DNA from: Ahaetulla prasina
Lineage: Eukaryota > Chordata > Lepidosauria > Squamata > Colubridae
Assembly (NCBI RefSeq): GCF_028640845.1
Contig: NC_080546.1
Coordinates: forward strand, 72,645,051-72,709,050
Length of the DNA: 64,000 nucleotides
Reading direction: 5' to 3'
Shown here: piece after piece, positions 23,337 through 34,247 of the stretch
How positions within the stretch are numbered: the stretch's first letter is position 1
Layout: each line of letters begins with the position of its first letter
Notes under the pieces: model-generated
Told to the model about the DNA's origin: nothing
What the model saw: the letters and a program-made list of their open reading frames with translations, nothing else
Database searches by the model: none
Translations under genes and position numbers: made by a program

Positions 23337-23612
23337 TAGCGTTCCTCAACCTTTCTGCCTTTGTAGACTAGGGGACAATGACAGATGTTCTGTGTGAGCG
23401 GCGGGCAACTGCATGTGCACAACTGCATTTATGCAAAGGCAGGCACATGTGTGCATCACTCATGCAAATGGAACTTCCTGTGCGTGCGCTTGCTCGTTGC
23501 TCGTGCAAATGGGGATATGTGTGCATGCATGCTCACCCACCACTTCCCTGGCCCGGTTTGGAATGGCTCACAGCCTGGTAGTGGGCCATGGCCCAAGGAT
23601 TGGGGACCCCTG
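23337..23612. mobile_element. Non-autonomous hAT element
   Basis: Ends GTTCCTCAACCTTTCTGCC and GGATTGGGGACCCCTG (inverted CAGGGGTCCCCAATCC), bordered by related TTAGAGTAG and TTAGAGCAG. The GC-rich interior has GTGTGCAT-type motifs shared with other local hATs. Confidence 0.6.
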
Positions 23613-23745
23613 AATTAGAGCAGCTATTAAGGCTTACTTCACAGTGTTAAGAGTAGTGAAATGTCAATATTATTCTGCTTTTATTGAGTTTACAGAGAAT
23701 CACCATTTAAGACTACCCAGACCCTGCTATTAATAAAGTGTGAAG

Positions 23746-24499
23746 CAGTGGTGGGTTTCAAAAATTTTTACTACCGTTTCTCTGGGTGTGGCTTGGTGGG
23801 CGTGGCAGGGGAAGGATACTGTAAAATTTATTTATTTTATTTTTTATTTATTTTATTTGATTTTTATACCGCCCTTCTCCCGAAGGACTCAGGGCGGTGT
23901 ACAGGCATAATAAAACCGACAATACAATATACAAGTTTAAAATACGATTTAAAAAACTTATTTAAATTAGTCCAGTGATTAAAATTTACCATGCTAAGAC
24001 CCCGTTTAAAATTAATAAATTTAACATTAAAGTCCCAATTTAAGCCAGCCCCGCGCAGATAAAAAGATGGGTCTTGAGTTCGCAACGAAATGTCCGAAGG
24101 TCAGGTATTTGGCGTAAACCCGGGGGAAGCTCGTTCCAGAGTGTGGGAGCCCCCACAGAGAAGGCCCTTCCCCTGGGGGCCGCCAGCCGACATTGTTTGG
24201 CGGACGGCACCCTGAGAAGTCCCTCTCTATGGCAGCGTATGGGTCTGTGGGAGGCGTGTGGTAACAGCAGGCGGTCCCGTAAGTACCCAGGTCCTAAGCC
24301 ATGGAGCGCTCCATTCCCTCCCCAATCCAAGGGAAGGTTACTGCAAAATTCTCATTTCTTCCCGATCAGCTGGGACTCCGGAGGCAGAGAATAGATGGGG
24401 GTGGGGCCAGTCACAATTTTTACTACCAGTTCTCCGAACTACTCAATTTCTGCTACCGGTTCTCCAGAATTGGTCAGAACCTGTTGTAACCCACCTCTG
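23746..24499. mobile_element. Non-autonomous hAT element with nested CR1
   Basis: Starts CAGTGGTGGGTTTCAAA and ends TTGTAACCCACCTCTG. Flanks GTGTGAAG and GCATGAAG are a degraded 8-bp duplication (6 of 8). A CR1 fragment sits inside, duplicating about 20 bp of the host hAT. Confidence 0.75.
23829..24330 (-). mobile_element. CR1 LINE 3' fragment inside a hAT
   Basis: On the minus strand it encodes the CR1 ORF2 C-terminus (HGLGPGYLRDRLLLP, RAFSVGAPTLWNELPPGLR, FRCELKTHLF) and then the 3' UTR with the GGCGGTATAAAAATC motif. An unusually long target duplication of about 20 bp (23809-23828 and 24331-24350, beginning GGGAAGG) flanks it. Confidence 0.85.
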
Positions 24500-24519
24500 G
24501 CATGAAGTCATGTCTAGGA

Positions 24520-24998
24520 GGGTTTTGCCAGTACTCTTCCTAGATCAAGAAGTCCTTCATTTTGTTACTCATGCCCTGGTCATCTCCTGTATGGGCAACA
24601 GCAATGTGTTCTACATGGGTTTACCATTCCAGAGTATCTGGAAGCTACAACTAGTAAAGAATACAGCAATGTCACCAGTTTTGGGTGTTCCCAGGGATGC
24701 AATATTTCTGCCAGAGGAACACAGTGGTCTGCTTCTGGGTTCAGCTAAGGTATTGGTTATGACCTTTAAACCTCTTCATGGTATGGAACCAGGTTGATCC
24801 CACCAAGTCAAGTAGGGAAAATATGGACCCCATTGGCTAAATAACTTCAGTTGGCAGGGTCTAGTGAACCTTCTCTGTTGTTACCCCTGTCCTATGAAAT
24901 ATTGTTTTTAACTATGTCGATTTTCATATCTGTATTTGCAAAACACCCAGACTCACTTAAGTGAGATGGACAATAGAAAAATTTGATAAATAAAGAAA
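24520..24998 (+). mobile_element. Degraded CR1 LINE 3' end
   Basis: Decayed version of the sequence at 4370-5055: GTTACTCATGCCCTGGTCAT, TTCTACATGGGTTTACC, ACCTTTAAACCTCTTCATGG and a terminal GATAAATAAA. Several frames are broken. Confidence 0.7.
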
Positions 24999-25138
24999 TG
25001 GTTGCAAGACTTGCTTCAATCAAAACACCATAGCATAACATTTAATAGATAGAAGATATATATTTGAGTAATAGGACACATTTTTCTTAAAATAAGCTTT
25101 TTAATTCTACTGCTGATGTCATTACTAACAAGTTATGT

Positions 25139-25490
25139 TAGGCAGAAGAGCAGGCAGAAGACTAGCAGAGCGCATTCATGAACATGATGAAATTGCCTTA
25201 ATTTCACAGCACATTGACAGACTTAACTTCCTCACCAGCAACACAGATGAGCAGAGATAAACACCAAGATTAACAAGGAACTACAAACTCAGACAAACAG
25301 TAAAAAATATCCTAATCAAGGAACCATCAAGACTATTCCCACCAATGCTGTTAGCCCTAGTGTATAAAATGAAAGCAAACCCCACTTCCTTTAACCAGCA
25401 TTCATGGTGTTAATCTAGTTTGATAATGAAACAACTGCAAGACAACAAGACAACTGCAAGACAACAAGCTCAGAGAACACCAAGATCTTT
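25139..25490 (+). mobile_element. Possible Penelope-like element fragment
   Basis: A decayed frame reads HDEIALSQHIDRLNFLTSN and then continues GTGTTAATCTAGTTTGATAATGAAAC with a short duplicated ACAACTGCAAGACAACAAG. The organisation reminds me of Penelope-like 3' regions in squamates, but I cannot confirm it. Confidence 0.3.
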
Positions 25491-25667
25491 TCTTATTATG
25501 TAAATGTTTAATAATAAAAAGAGATCCATAATTATGGAGGCTTGTTAGAGGAAGGAAGTGAAAACATGATATACTTTCTACATGAATGATTATGAAGTAT
25601 TGGTGAAATAACTACATAGATGCCCATATTTTCATGTCTGCCTATTCTTGGAATCTTGTACTTTTTT

Positions 25668-25926
25668 TTATTTGCATTTATATCCCACCCTTCTCTGAAG
25701 ACTCAGGGCGGCTTACACTATGTCAAGCAATAGTCTTCATCCATTTGTATATTATATACAAAGTCAACTTATTGCCCCCAACAATCTGGGTCCTCATTTT
25801 ACCTACCTTATAAAGGATGGAAGGCTGAGTCAACCTTGGGCCTGGTGGGACTTGAACCTGCAATAATTGCAAGCAGCTGCTGTTAATAACAGACTGCATT
25901 AGTCTGTTGAGCCACCAGAGACCCGT
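25668..25926 (-). mobile_element. tRNA-derived SINE with CR1-like 3' end
   Basis: Reverse of the element at 63669-63938: the CR1-like end TTTATATCCCACCCTTCTCT, then ATTTGTATATTATATACAAAG, GGATGGAAGGCTGAGTCAAC and a tRNA-like head with TGGGACTTGAACCTGCAAT. A further copy is at 59389-59640. Confidence 0.75.
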
Positions 25927-25930
25927 CTAA

Positions 25931-26811
25931 TATTGATGATGGATTCTAGTCAACATTCATTTAATTATCCGTGTATCATTTACTTTTGGGCAAGCTATCT
26001 CCTGCATAAAGATGCATTTAGCACGGAATGTGTCAGGCTTCAAGTTTACAGGCTTTGATGAAAAAGAACATTTCATTTCTACCCATCATATTAGAAGCAA
26101 GGGAAAAAAACATTAGAAAAAGGTGCGATAAAAAAATGAGAGAAGATAAATAAAGTAGTGGAGAAAGAACCTACTGATCTAATTATAAGATGGGAGGGAG
26201 ACTGGAACCAAATATTTTAATATGACCCTCTTACACATTATTTTATGTCTTGGAGCATTGTTTGAGTAAATGATAGAGAGTTCCTGCCTAAAAAATATTA
26301 GGGGATTTTGAACAATAGTTGTCAGAACACAAGGCTTGAATAGACACTATTTAACAATGTTAATTGCCCATGTTCCAGTTTAAGTATCAAGAGGAAGAAT
26401 AGAAACAGTACAAAATGTATTCTTCAGCCTACTGAGTGATCTATTCACCACATCAAGAATGTGAAAACCCTTTTTTAAAACAGAGTTTTATCAATAGGTC
26501 TTGGGTTTTTTTTTATCATTTTAGTGGTATAACTATTTTTTTTATTATCAAATAAAAAAGCGTAAGATGTGGAGGACTGTTGTGTTTAAAAGGCTACTTC
26601 AGTCAACATGACAATGTTCAAGAAATGTTCCCCAGATTCTCAAATCACTGGGAAGAGGAAGTGTGCTCGAGTTAACAAGAAAGAATAGGACCGGCATGGA
26701 TACATCAGATCCGGTAGATACTGTCTTTCCGCATTAGTAAATTCTTAATTGATGAGATCCATTGTCATCAGATGATTGCCAGGATGCTGGGTCAAACAGT
26801 GTTGTACAGCA
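25931..26811. other. Gene-free stretch
   Basis: AT-rich; nothing recognised. Confidence 0.4.
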
Positions 26812-27105
26812 ATAGAATAACAGAGTTGGAAAGGAATTGGAGGTCTTCTAGACCAACCCACTGCTCAAGCAGGAGACTCTATATCAGGGTTCTCCAACCT
26901 TGGTCCCTTTAAGAATTGTGGACTTCAACTCCCAGAGTTCCTCAGCCAGCCGGCTGAGGGACTCTGGGAGTTGAAGTCCACAAGTCTTAAAGGGACCAAG
27001 GTTGGAGACTCCTGCTCTATATCATTTCAGGCAAATGGTTGTCCAATTTCTTCTTAAAAACCTCCAGTGTTGGAATACCCACAACTGGTTTATTGTTCTG
27101 CAGGA
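26812..27105 (-). mobile_element. CR1 3' end split by a palindromic hAT MITE
   Basis: AGAATAACAGAGTTGGAAAG, CTCAAGCAGGAGACTC and, after the MITE, ATCATTTCAGGCAAATGG and CAGTGTTGGAATACCCACAA are the reversed CR1 3' region seen also at 16263 and 62510. Confidence 0.65.
26885..27014. mobile_element. Palindromic hAT MITE, 130 bp, perfect TSD
   Basis: Starts CAGGGTTCTCCAACCTTGG and ends CCAAGGTTGGAGACTCCTG. The two halves are inverted repeats meeting at CAGCCAGCCGGCTG. Perfect 8-bp duplication CTCTATAT (26877-26884 and 27015-27022). Confidence 0.9.
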
Positions 27106-27215
27106 GTTGGGGTAAGTAATGAGCGCTCACTCCATTGCACGGCACTTGTGTTCAAACCTGGGCTCTCAGCTTTCCAACTGACAAGCTCAATGTCTTTAAC
27201 TGCTAAACCCCCTTG
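27106..27215 (-). mobile_element. Truncated Sauria-type SINE head
   Basis: CAGGAGTTGGGGTAAGTAAT, TTCAAACCTGGGCTCTCAG and AGCTCAATGTCTTTAACTGC match the reversed tRNA-like half of the SINE at 21525-21885. Confidence 0.5.
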
Positions 27216-27394
27216 AACTTAAAATAATGGTTTGCAACCAATTTTGCTAGTGTCATATTGTCAATTTCTGCAGATATTTTCTCTGACCTCTGCCGTTTGG
27301 CAAATGAGTTCCAGGCATCAGCATGTCAGACTATGCCATTAAATTATAATGTTAAATTTTACAATTAAGCATTAAATTAAACGCTTAATTGTAG

Positions 27395-27586
27395 CCTATG
27401 ACTATCATTAAGTGTTGTATTATTAAGTGTTAAATTTGTACTCTATGACCATCATTAAGTGTTGTAAGTATTTTACCTTGATGAAGGTATCTTTTCTTTT
27501 ATGTACACTGAGAGCATATGCACCAAGACAAATTCCTTGTGTGTCCAATCACACTTGGCCAATAAAAATTCTATTCTATTCTATTG
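27395..27586 (+). mobile_element. CR1/L3-type LINE 3' end with short ATTCT tail
   Basis: CCTATGACTATCATTAAGTG occurs twice in slightly diverged form, followed by the standard 3' motif block and three ATTCT units. Confidence 0.8.
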
Positions 27587-28919
27587 TTAATTGTACTTTA
27601 ACCAGGCTTTGTAGAAGGGGCAGAGTTAAGTGCATCATCAGTTTAGAATCATTCTAAAAAAGTGCTCCCACATGTACTACAAGTCCAACCTCTCCTGAAT
27701 CCTATTGATCCTTATCTGGAACCAATTTAGGGCTGAACCTTTGTTGTCCAGATTCTTGTGAATAGGCTTGAATAAATTTTTTTATGCTGCAACCTTACAA
27801 ATGACCATGATTCTTTGTGCCTGGCAGGCTTTCAGCAAATTCATGGTATTCAAAGTATGATAAATGTAAATTCTCCCTTGTTAATTGAAATCAATCAATA
27901 GACACATCCTTACTATGTTATTAGCAATTTTGTGGAAGTTGGGTGACATAGCCATCTTGTCAGGTGTTTTTCTTCAAATTCTCAATCCAGTCTCTAAACA
28001 TGGGATTTCCTAGTGGTCTCCCAGTCAACTTTACCCTGCTTAGCTTTTTTGAGATTAGTCTTACAATAGTTTTATTCTTATATATCTTCATTTATTTCCA
28101 TATCTTCTAAAGATAAATGTTTTGTGACTAAACTACATTTGTTCTTTCTTTCCAAAGCATTTGCTCTCAGAAGCTATTTTCCAATAAACTGCTTATAAAA
28201 ACATAATGAAGACATACGTTGGCTTTTATCTTTCTCTGCTTTTTCCTGATAAATGTTGCCCTGTACCAAGTTATCTTATGCCAAGAAATATACAATGGCT
28301 GGTTTTATATATGCTACCATAACCAATCTTTATTAATGTCAGTATCTGGCTTCACACACAAGTTAAATAAAAGTCAAATAGAACACATTATGACTTTTAA
28401 TTATGGATGAACCTACTTAGCATTTAATCTATGTAATTACATTTGAGTTCTTTTTAGAATAATTACATTAGTGTACAAGTGTTGGACCATTTTTTGTCAT
28501 ATTCAAAACATTTGGACTTCATGCAAATCCTGACTTCAGGACAAACATTAAGGACCCGTTGGTATGATTTGGTCAAAATTAAACATTTTAACAATCTTTA
28601 AGTTTAGTGGGAGCTAATCACATCTAAACTTCTCTTCCATTTCCATTTTAATTCCCATTTCTAATGGGAATTAAAAATACTTGGTTGGATTGCACCCTAT
28701 AGAGGAATCAGCTTTTAAGACTGAAAGGTTTTGAATTGCCTTGTCAGATCCTGCAGTAACACTATTTTCATGACTATTCTCCATGAAATTGCACAAAGAT
28801 TGCATAACAATTCCCCTCAATCCATTGGGTGAACGTTATTGACTAGAAGTGTACAAAGCATCCAAGAGGATATTAAATTTTCTATATAATTTTACAGATT
28901 TGATTTAAGTAATCTACAT
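27587..28919. other. Gene-free stretch
   Basis: AT-rich unique-looking sequence with no convincing gene or repeat. Confidence 0.4.
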
Positions 28920-29060
28920 CAGTGGTCTCCAACATTTTTGGACCAGCAATGGCAACGGTGGCGGGGGGGGGGTAGTGGCTTCACATGCACAACCTAATCT
29001 TGTGCATGCACAAATAAAGCGTTGAACGCTTGCCTGCCACCCGGCGGTTGGGGCCCCCCG
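28920..29060. mobile_element. Short hAT MITE, 141 bp
   Basis: Starts CAGTGGTCTCCAACATT and ends GGTTGGGGCCCCCCG. Flanks ATCTACAT (28912-28919) and ATCTACAG (29061-29068) match at 7 of 8 bases. Confidence 0.75.
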
Positions 29061-29146
29061 ATCTACAGTATTTGACTCAATGAATTTGTTTCCTTCAAAA
29101 TTCTGTTTGGACACCCAATTTACTAAACCACATTTGTTTTTTTCTT

Positions 29147-29148
<2 letters not shown>

Positions 29149-29177
<29 letters not shown>
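29149..29177. repeat. (GT)n microsatellite
   Basis: Uninterrupted GT run. Confidence 0.95.
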
Positions 29178-29180
<3 letters not shown>

Positions 29181-29445
29181 ATATTCACCATAACCTCGAG
29201 AGAATAAAAAATGGTCCAATAGGAGCAATTAAGGCTGCAATTCCTAAGCTGGGAGAGTGGCTCCAACATATCCTAGGAACATAGCCCATCAGAGCTCTCT
29301 GTCCAAAGAGTGCAGTGCTGGAAGACATTAAGATCCTGTGTAGAAGCCTCTGTGTAGAACTTCTCAGGCCTCACGTAGAGGACCCTAAATTGAGGAAGAC
29401 ACAGATCATCCATAAAGGTAAGAAGGAAATTTTATACATACATAC

Positions 29446-29716
29446 CAGAGGTGAAAGCTACTTACCTTCCTTACCAGTTCGGAAGTCACATGCGTGCGCA
29501 GACCTGTGCATGCACAAAACCTTCTGGGCATGCGCAAAACCTGTGCATATGCAAAAGGTAAAAAACACATTACTTCCTGGTTAAAACCAGGAAAGTAATG
29601 ACACCTGGACGGGCGAGTGGAGCTTTGCTCCGCCATCGCTACCAGATCACCGAACTACTGGACACGATCGCTACTGGATTGCGCGATTCAGTCTGATCCA
29701 GGAGTATTTCACCCCA
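29446..29716. mobile_element. Non-autonomous hAT element
   Basis: Starts CAGAGGTGAAAGCTAC and ends GAGTATTTCACCCCA. Flanks ATACATAC (29438-29445) and ATACATGT agree at 6 of 8. It holds alternating GTGCATGCACAAAACC units and a short hairpin (CTTCCTGGTTAAAACCAGGAAG). Confidence 0.65.
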
Positions 29717-29725
29717 ATACATGTA

Positions 29726-29767
29726 TACATACATACATACATACATACATACATACATACATACATA
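29726..29767. repeat. (CATA)n microsatellite
   Basis: About ten CATA units next to the right end of the preceding hAT, whose target site was itself ATACATAC. Confidence 0.95.
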
Positions 29768-29905
29768 GTGTGATTTGTAACAGAATCAAAACAATGTAGA
29801 GAGTAGCTACCCATATTATCCAAACAGTACTAAAATCAGCACATAATGAAATATAAAGTGCGCCATTCCAGTGCTAGCTAAAGGTTGAAAGGTTTCCCCT
29901 ATCCC

Positions 29906-31279
29906 AGTGATGGCGAACCTTTTTGGCACTGAGTACAGAAAAGGGAGTGCACGGACGCACACGTGTGGCACCAAGTGCTAAAAAGGGAGCACTTTGAGTG
30001 TGTGCATGTGTCAAGGCAAGAAGATATTCGAATGAACTGGGAGAACGTGGGACCATGTGACCATCAAAGGGGTCAGGGGGGTGGGACTCTTGGGGTTTGT
30101 ATAACTGGGAAAAGAATCCGGAAATTTAGTTTTGGAATAATGTCAAGGTTCCACAAAAACATCTTCTGCATAAAAAAAACTCAGAAGCCATTGTTTTTCA
30201 GAGTTCTTTACTAGCATGAGGATACTGGCACACGATGAGTGAAATTCCAAAACTGAATTTCCGGATTCTTTTCCCAGTTATACAAACCCCAAGAGTCCCA
30301 CCCCACTGACCCCTTTGATGGTCACATGGTCCCACATTCTCCCAGTTCATTCGAATATCTTCTTGGCACTCTTCCTGCAGATGTGAATACCATCCGACTT
30401 TGACCGCTTGAAGAATGGTAACATACCCCTCAGCCCCCCTTCTTCCCCTCAGGGGAAAAATGTGGCAGCGTCTGGAACCCTAAAGTCTAGTATGGTTTCC
30501 AGGCCTGACAGCATGCTCATCAGGGCTGCAACTAGGAAGAGGAGCTGCTCAGGGGGCATGCATGTGCCGGATAAGGTACTTCTGGTTTCCGGTGTGTGCA
30601 TGTGCGCTGACTAGCAAGTCTTCTGGTTACTGCCACACATGCGCCCCCGGCGATCAGCTGGTGGCCCGCATACTCAGGGCGAATATGCTCATGCGCATGT
30701 GTGTCCAGGTAGATGCTTCCAGCCCCAAAGGAGGAATCCACAGTTCTACATTGGGGGGAGGAAGTGTTTATGTCGGACTTTTGAGATGGGAGGGGCCAGA
30801 ACGAGGGACAGCAATGAGAATTCTCCCTGCTTGAGCGTCATCGGTCTCCAGGCAGAGTCCTTTCAGACTTCACCTGAAGGAGGAGAAACAGTTCTGCAGA
30901 GAGAGAGAAGCAGAGAAAGTGGGAGGGCGGATCTTGGCCTGAATAATCAACTTGGCCTTCTCTGCATGGAACTTTCTCCTCCACTGGGTGAAGTCAAGGG
31001 AGTCTCTGCCCGGAAACTAATGATGTTGCAGAAGGGAGAATTCCCATTGGTCATCCTTCTTTCTGGACATTCCCAATTCTGAAGTTCGAGGAAGCCCCAT
31101 TCCCAGCTCACAGACCAGCTCTTCTGGTTTCAAGCACTGCTGCATGTACAAAGGCCAGTTGATCATTGTGTGCACATGCATGCCAGAAACCCAAAAGTGG
31201 AACAGGTGATGCCACATGTGCCAGATGACATGGCTCCCTGTGCCACTTTGGGCACACGTGCCATAGGTTCGCCATCAGG
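29906..31279. mobile_element. Large non-autonomous hAT element with nested LTR
   Basis: Starts CAGTGATGGCGAACCT and ends with the inverted AGGTTCGCCATCAGGG, the same termini as 32287-32546 and 41267-41874. The flanking octamers are degraded (about CCCTATCC and GCCTATTC). The interior is interrupted at 30015-30510 by an LTR-derived palindromic insertion. No transposase frame is seen; local open frames are low-complexity products of GTGCATGC-rich sequence. Confidence 0.7.
30015..30510 (-). mobile_element. LTR with an inverted partial copy beside it
   Basis: 30141-30510 is a TG...CA LTR (TGTCAAGG to GCCTGACA), homologous to 20243-20579 and read on the minus strand. Directly to its left, 30015-30137 is a near-identical inverted copy of LTR positions 30244-30366, from AGATATTCGAATGAACTGG to AGTTTTGGAAT. 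Together they form a 123-bp-arm palindrome around a spacer of about 106 bp. Confidence 0.6.
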
Positions 31280-31289
31280 GGCCTATTCA

Positions 31290-31480
31290 GTAATGACCAA
31301 CTCAAGGGAAAAGTGCTCATATCTCAGCCAAGGGAGTCTGTGTTGTCTGAGAGACGTTTCCATCATCATGTGGCCAGCATGAAATTAGGGAATCCAGTAA
31401 TCTTCCCACCTATTCATCTACTCACATTTGTATGCTTTTTAAGGGCTATGTTGCAGGAGCTGCAGTTTTGCCTTATTATT
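31290..31480 (-). mobile_element. Degraded Sauria-type SINE
   Basis: AAGTGCTCATATCTCAGCC, CATGTGGCCAGCATGA and AATCTTCCCACC follow the order of the reversed SINE at 21525-21885. The tRNA-like head is missing. Confidence 0.5.
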
Positions 31481-31955
31481 ATGCCAGGAGTCTGATCAAG
31501 TAGAAAGCAAAACAATACGAATAGAAATGTGATTATATAGCAATGGCATGATACAACATACAAAACCTAATAATCCACTAACCGTAAATCCTCATGAATT
31601 AATTATTTTATTTATTTATTATTTAAATTATGAAATGTACACATTGATATGCAGAGATGCTGGAATATTTATACCATATCATCTTATCCAATGTATGCAC
31701 ACACAGGCATTGTGTATATACACACACACTAGCTTTTAAGGATTTTTCCTACTGAAAGCCGTTGGCTTTCTTTAAAGTAGCATAAAATCAGAACACTCAC
31801 TGGTTACGCTGAAGATAAGAGACAGAAGTACAACTAACTATGCTCAAATATAGTTAGGAACACCAACAAGCAAATAAAGAAGCAATTTAAAAAAAGTAAT
31901 TGCAGTTTGGCAATTTGTAGTTACCAAAAGGTTTGATTCCTTTTTCTAAAACATA
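31481..31955. other. Gene-free stretch
   Basis: AT-rich; nothing recognised. Confidence 0.4.
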
Positions 31956-31963
31956 CTTCTCTA

Positions 31964-32100
31964 CAGTGGTGAGATTCAAGTAATTTAACAACCGGTTCTC
32001 TGCCCTAATGATTTCATCCAACAACCAGTTTGCCAAACTGCTCAGAAAGTTAACAACCGGTTCTCCCGAAGTGGTGCGAACTGGCTGAATCCCACCACTG
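31964..32100. mobile_element. hAT MITE, 137 bp, perfect TSD
   Basis: Starts CAGTGGTGAGATTCAAG and ends CTGAATCCCACCACTG, with two internal AACAACCGGTTCTC motifs. Perfect 8-bp duplication CTTCTCTA (31956-31963 and 32101-32108). Confidence 0.9.
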
Positions 32101-32286
32101 CTTCTCTATCACTATAACTTATTTCTAAACTCTAACTTCAAGAAAATAACCTATTTATTAAGATGTGATATACATTTAAAAAACAATCTATTGGAATCTA
32201 TTGATATTTAGGAAAAAGAGCTTTTTACTTGGCAGCACTGGAACTTCATTGAAGTGACTATTCAAAAAGCAGAAAAATATCTAGAT

Positions 32287-32546
32287 CCGTGATGGAGAAC
32301 CTATGGCACACGTGCCAGAGGTAGCATGCAGAGCCCTCTCTGTGGGCACATGCGCCATCGCCCCAGCTCAGGCAGTTAGTTGTCAGGTTTCCGAGGTGTA
32401 CATGTGTGCTGGCCAGCTGGTCGTCAGGTTTCTGAGTCACGCATGTGCGCTGGCCAGCTGGTTGTTGGGTTTCTGGTGCTCTGGGTACATGCATGCACAC
32501 AGGAGGGCACACACCTTCCAGTTTGGGCATTCCTTCGCCATCACTG
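32287..32546. mobile_element. Non-autonomous hAT element, 260 bp
   Basis: Starts CCGTGATGGAGAACCTATGG and ends CCTTCGCCATCACTG. Flanks ATCTAGAT (32279-32286) and AACTAGAT (32547-32554) match at 7 of 8. Short member of the CAGTGATGGCGAACC family. Confidence 0.85.
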
Positions 32547-32608
32547 AACTAGATGATGAGCTTTGTTGAAAGCTGGAACTATTTTGAAAGGCATGAAATG
32601 AATGGTTG

Positions 32609-33233
32609 TGTTGTGGCTCCGGCCCCCGAGCCGGCTCCCGAGCCTGCCCTCATGGAAGAGAGTGACTCGGAGAGTGGGGGAGAGGAGCCAGCACGGCTTC
32701 CCTCGCCAGGACCCTCCACGCTGGCACCACCTCAAGTTCCAGCTGCAGGCCAGGAGGAGGAGCTGACAAGGCCTCCCTCTCCTGGACCCTCCTCCTCCTC
32801 CCTGGCAACGCCCCAAGTCCCAGCTGCTGCCGATCAATCCTGGATCAACCCAAGGCAGCGAGGTAAAGATAAGTGTGCGCAACAGAGGAAAAGGTGTGGC
32901 AGGCTCAGAGAGTGATGAGTCACGGAGCCACACCCCATAGGGGATAAAAGCGGGTGGAGCTGCCGTTGGGCTTCGTGACGGACAAAAAAAACTACCCGGC
33001 GTGTGTTGCAGCTCGGTCGATCGGGAGTTAAAGGTCTTTCTTTCCTGTCAGCTTGGCAACGGGACTGGGACACGAGTGCTTTTATCTCTGTCCGAGATTA
33101 AGACTTGAGAACTTGGCAGGCCTCTGCACGGTCGCTGCCAAGCCTTGTGCTTCCTACAGAAGAATCAGGTCTGTGTCAATAAAAGGACTGTGAAACTCGC
33201 GTTTCTCCGTGACGTGGAAGGTGGGACAGAACA
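32609..33233 (+). mobile_element. Solo LTR (Gypsy/ERV-type), 625 bp
   Basis: Begins TGTTGTGGCTCC and ends GTGGGACAGAACA. 5-bp flanks are GGTTG (32604-32608) and GGTTA (33234-33238). TATA-like GGATAAAAG is near 32941 and a polyadenylation signal AATAAA near 33178. From base 2 of the LTR a frame is open to 32915 (VVAPAPEPAPEP...ESDSESGGEE, then WINPRQRG). The frame and length match those in the diverged copy at 5165-5663. Confidence 0.75.
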
Positions 33234-33238
33234 GGTTA

Positions 33239-33884
33239 AATCTTATTTGAATATAACTCAAAAAGCTTACTGTACTATCCCAGTATCAAAAGACTTTGTG
33301 AGATCTGGAGGACCACAGCTTATTACAAAGTGACACAATGTCATTATAGAGAAGAGCCTTTGGTATACAGCTGTCATTAGCTCTAATTCCAGCATGCTTT
33401 AAAAAGAAACTGAAGAAAACTGAATCTCTACTGGCATGCAGTGAAGTTAGTCTAAGGAATTTTAGAATAAATATTGCAAATGTATTCTTCTATAACTCAG
33501 CCAGAGTTGCATGATTGCTATGACACTTATTGTAATCATGACTAAATCAAAAGCAATTTCCAGTTGAAGTCATAAAATCTATTCGTCATTCTCTACATTT
33601 CCATCATGCCCTTTAGAAAATGTGTTTTTCAAAACTCTTGATTTTAAATGAAGCATCAATCAGGATAGTCATATTTTATAGCTATAGCATATTTTTTTTG
33701 GCTGAGAAGACTATACATATTCTAATACCTCCAATTGTAAAAACATTTGCAAGAGGTGTTTGCAAAGTGTGCATAGCAGCTTTCCTTGAAACATTTAAGT
33801 AGCCATCTCCCTTGAAAGTTGTCCCCAGTAGTCTGTCCACTTTTCTACAGGTCCCTGTAGAAAGTGTGTGCTGCACATGTGAGA
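33239..33884. other. Gene-free stretch
   Basis: Nothing recognised. Confidence 0.4.
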
Positions 33885-34246
33885 TGAGATGAGCACTGCA
33901 CACCAGAACAACTAGACACAAGAACAGTTTTTTCCCGAAGGCCATCACTCTGCTAAACAAATAATTCCCTCAACACTGTCAGACTATTTACTGAATCTGC
34001 ACTACTATTAATCGTTTCATAGTTCCCATCACCAATCTCTTTCCACTTATGACTGTATGACTATAACTTTTTGCTGGCAATCCTTATGATTTATATTGAT
34101 ATATTGACCATCAATTGTGTTGTAAATGTTGTACCTTGATGAACGTATCTTTTCTTTTATGTACACTGAGAACATATGCACCAAGACAAATTCCTTGTGT
34201 GTCCAATCACACTTGGCCAATAAAAAAAAATTCTATTCTATTCTAT
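33885..34246 (+). mobile_element. CR1/L3-type LINE 3' end with ATTCT tail
   Basis: Runs GCACTGCACACCAGAACAAC, CCCGAAGGCCATCACTCTGC, TATTTACTGAATCTGCACTA through the terminal motif block to a three-unit ATTCT tail. One of the longer copies in the window. Confidence 0.85.
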
Positions 34247-34247
34247 A

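Noticed and set aside
33682..33960. 92-codon minus-strand frame as a gene
   Set aside because: Half overlaps an L3 LINE in antisense; the remainder has no recognisable motif or splice context.
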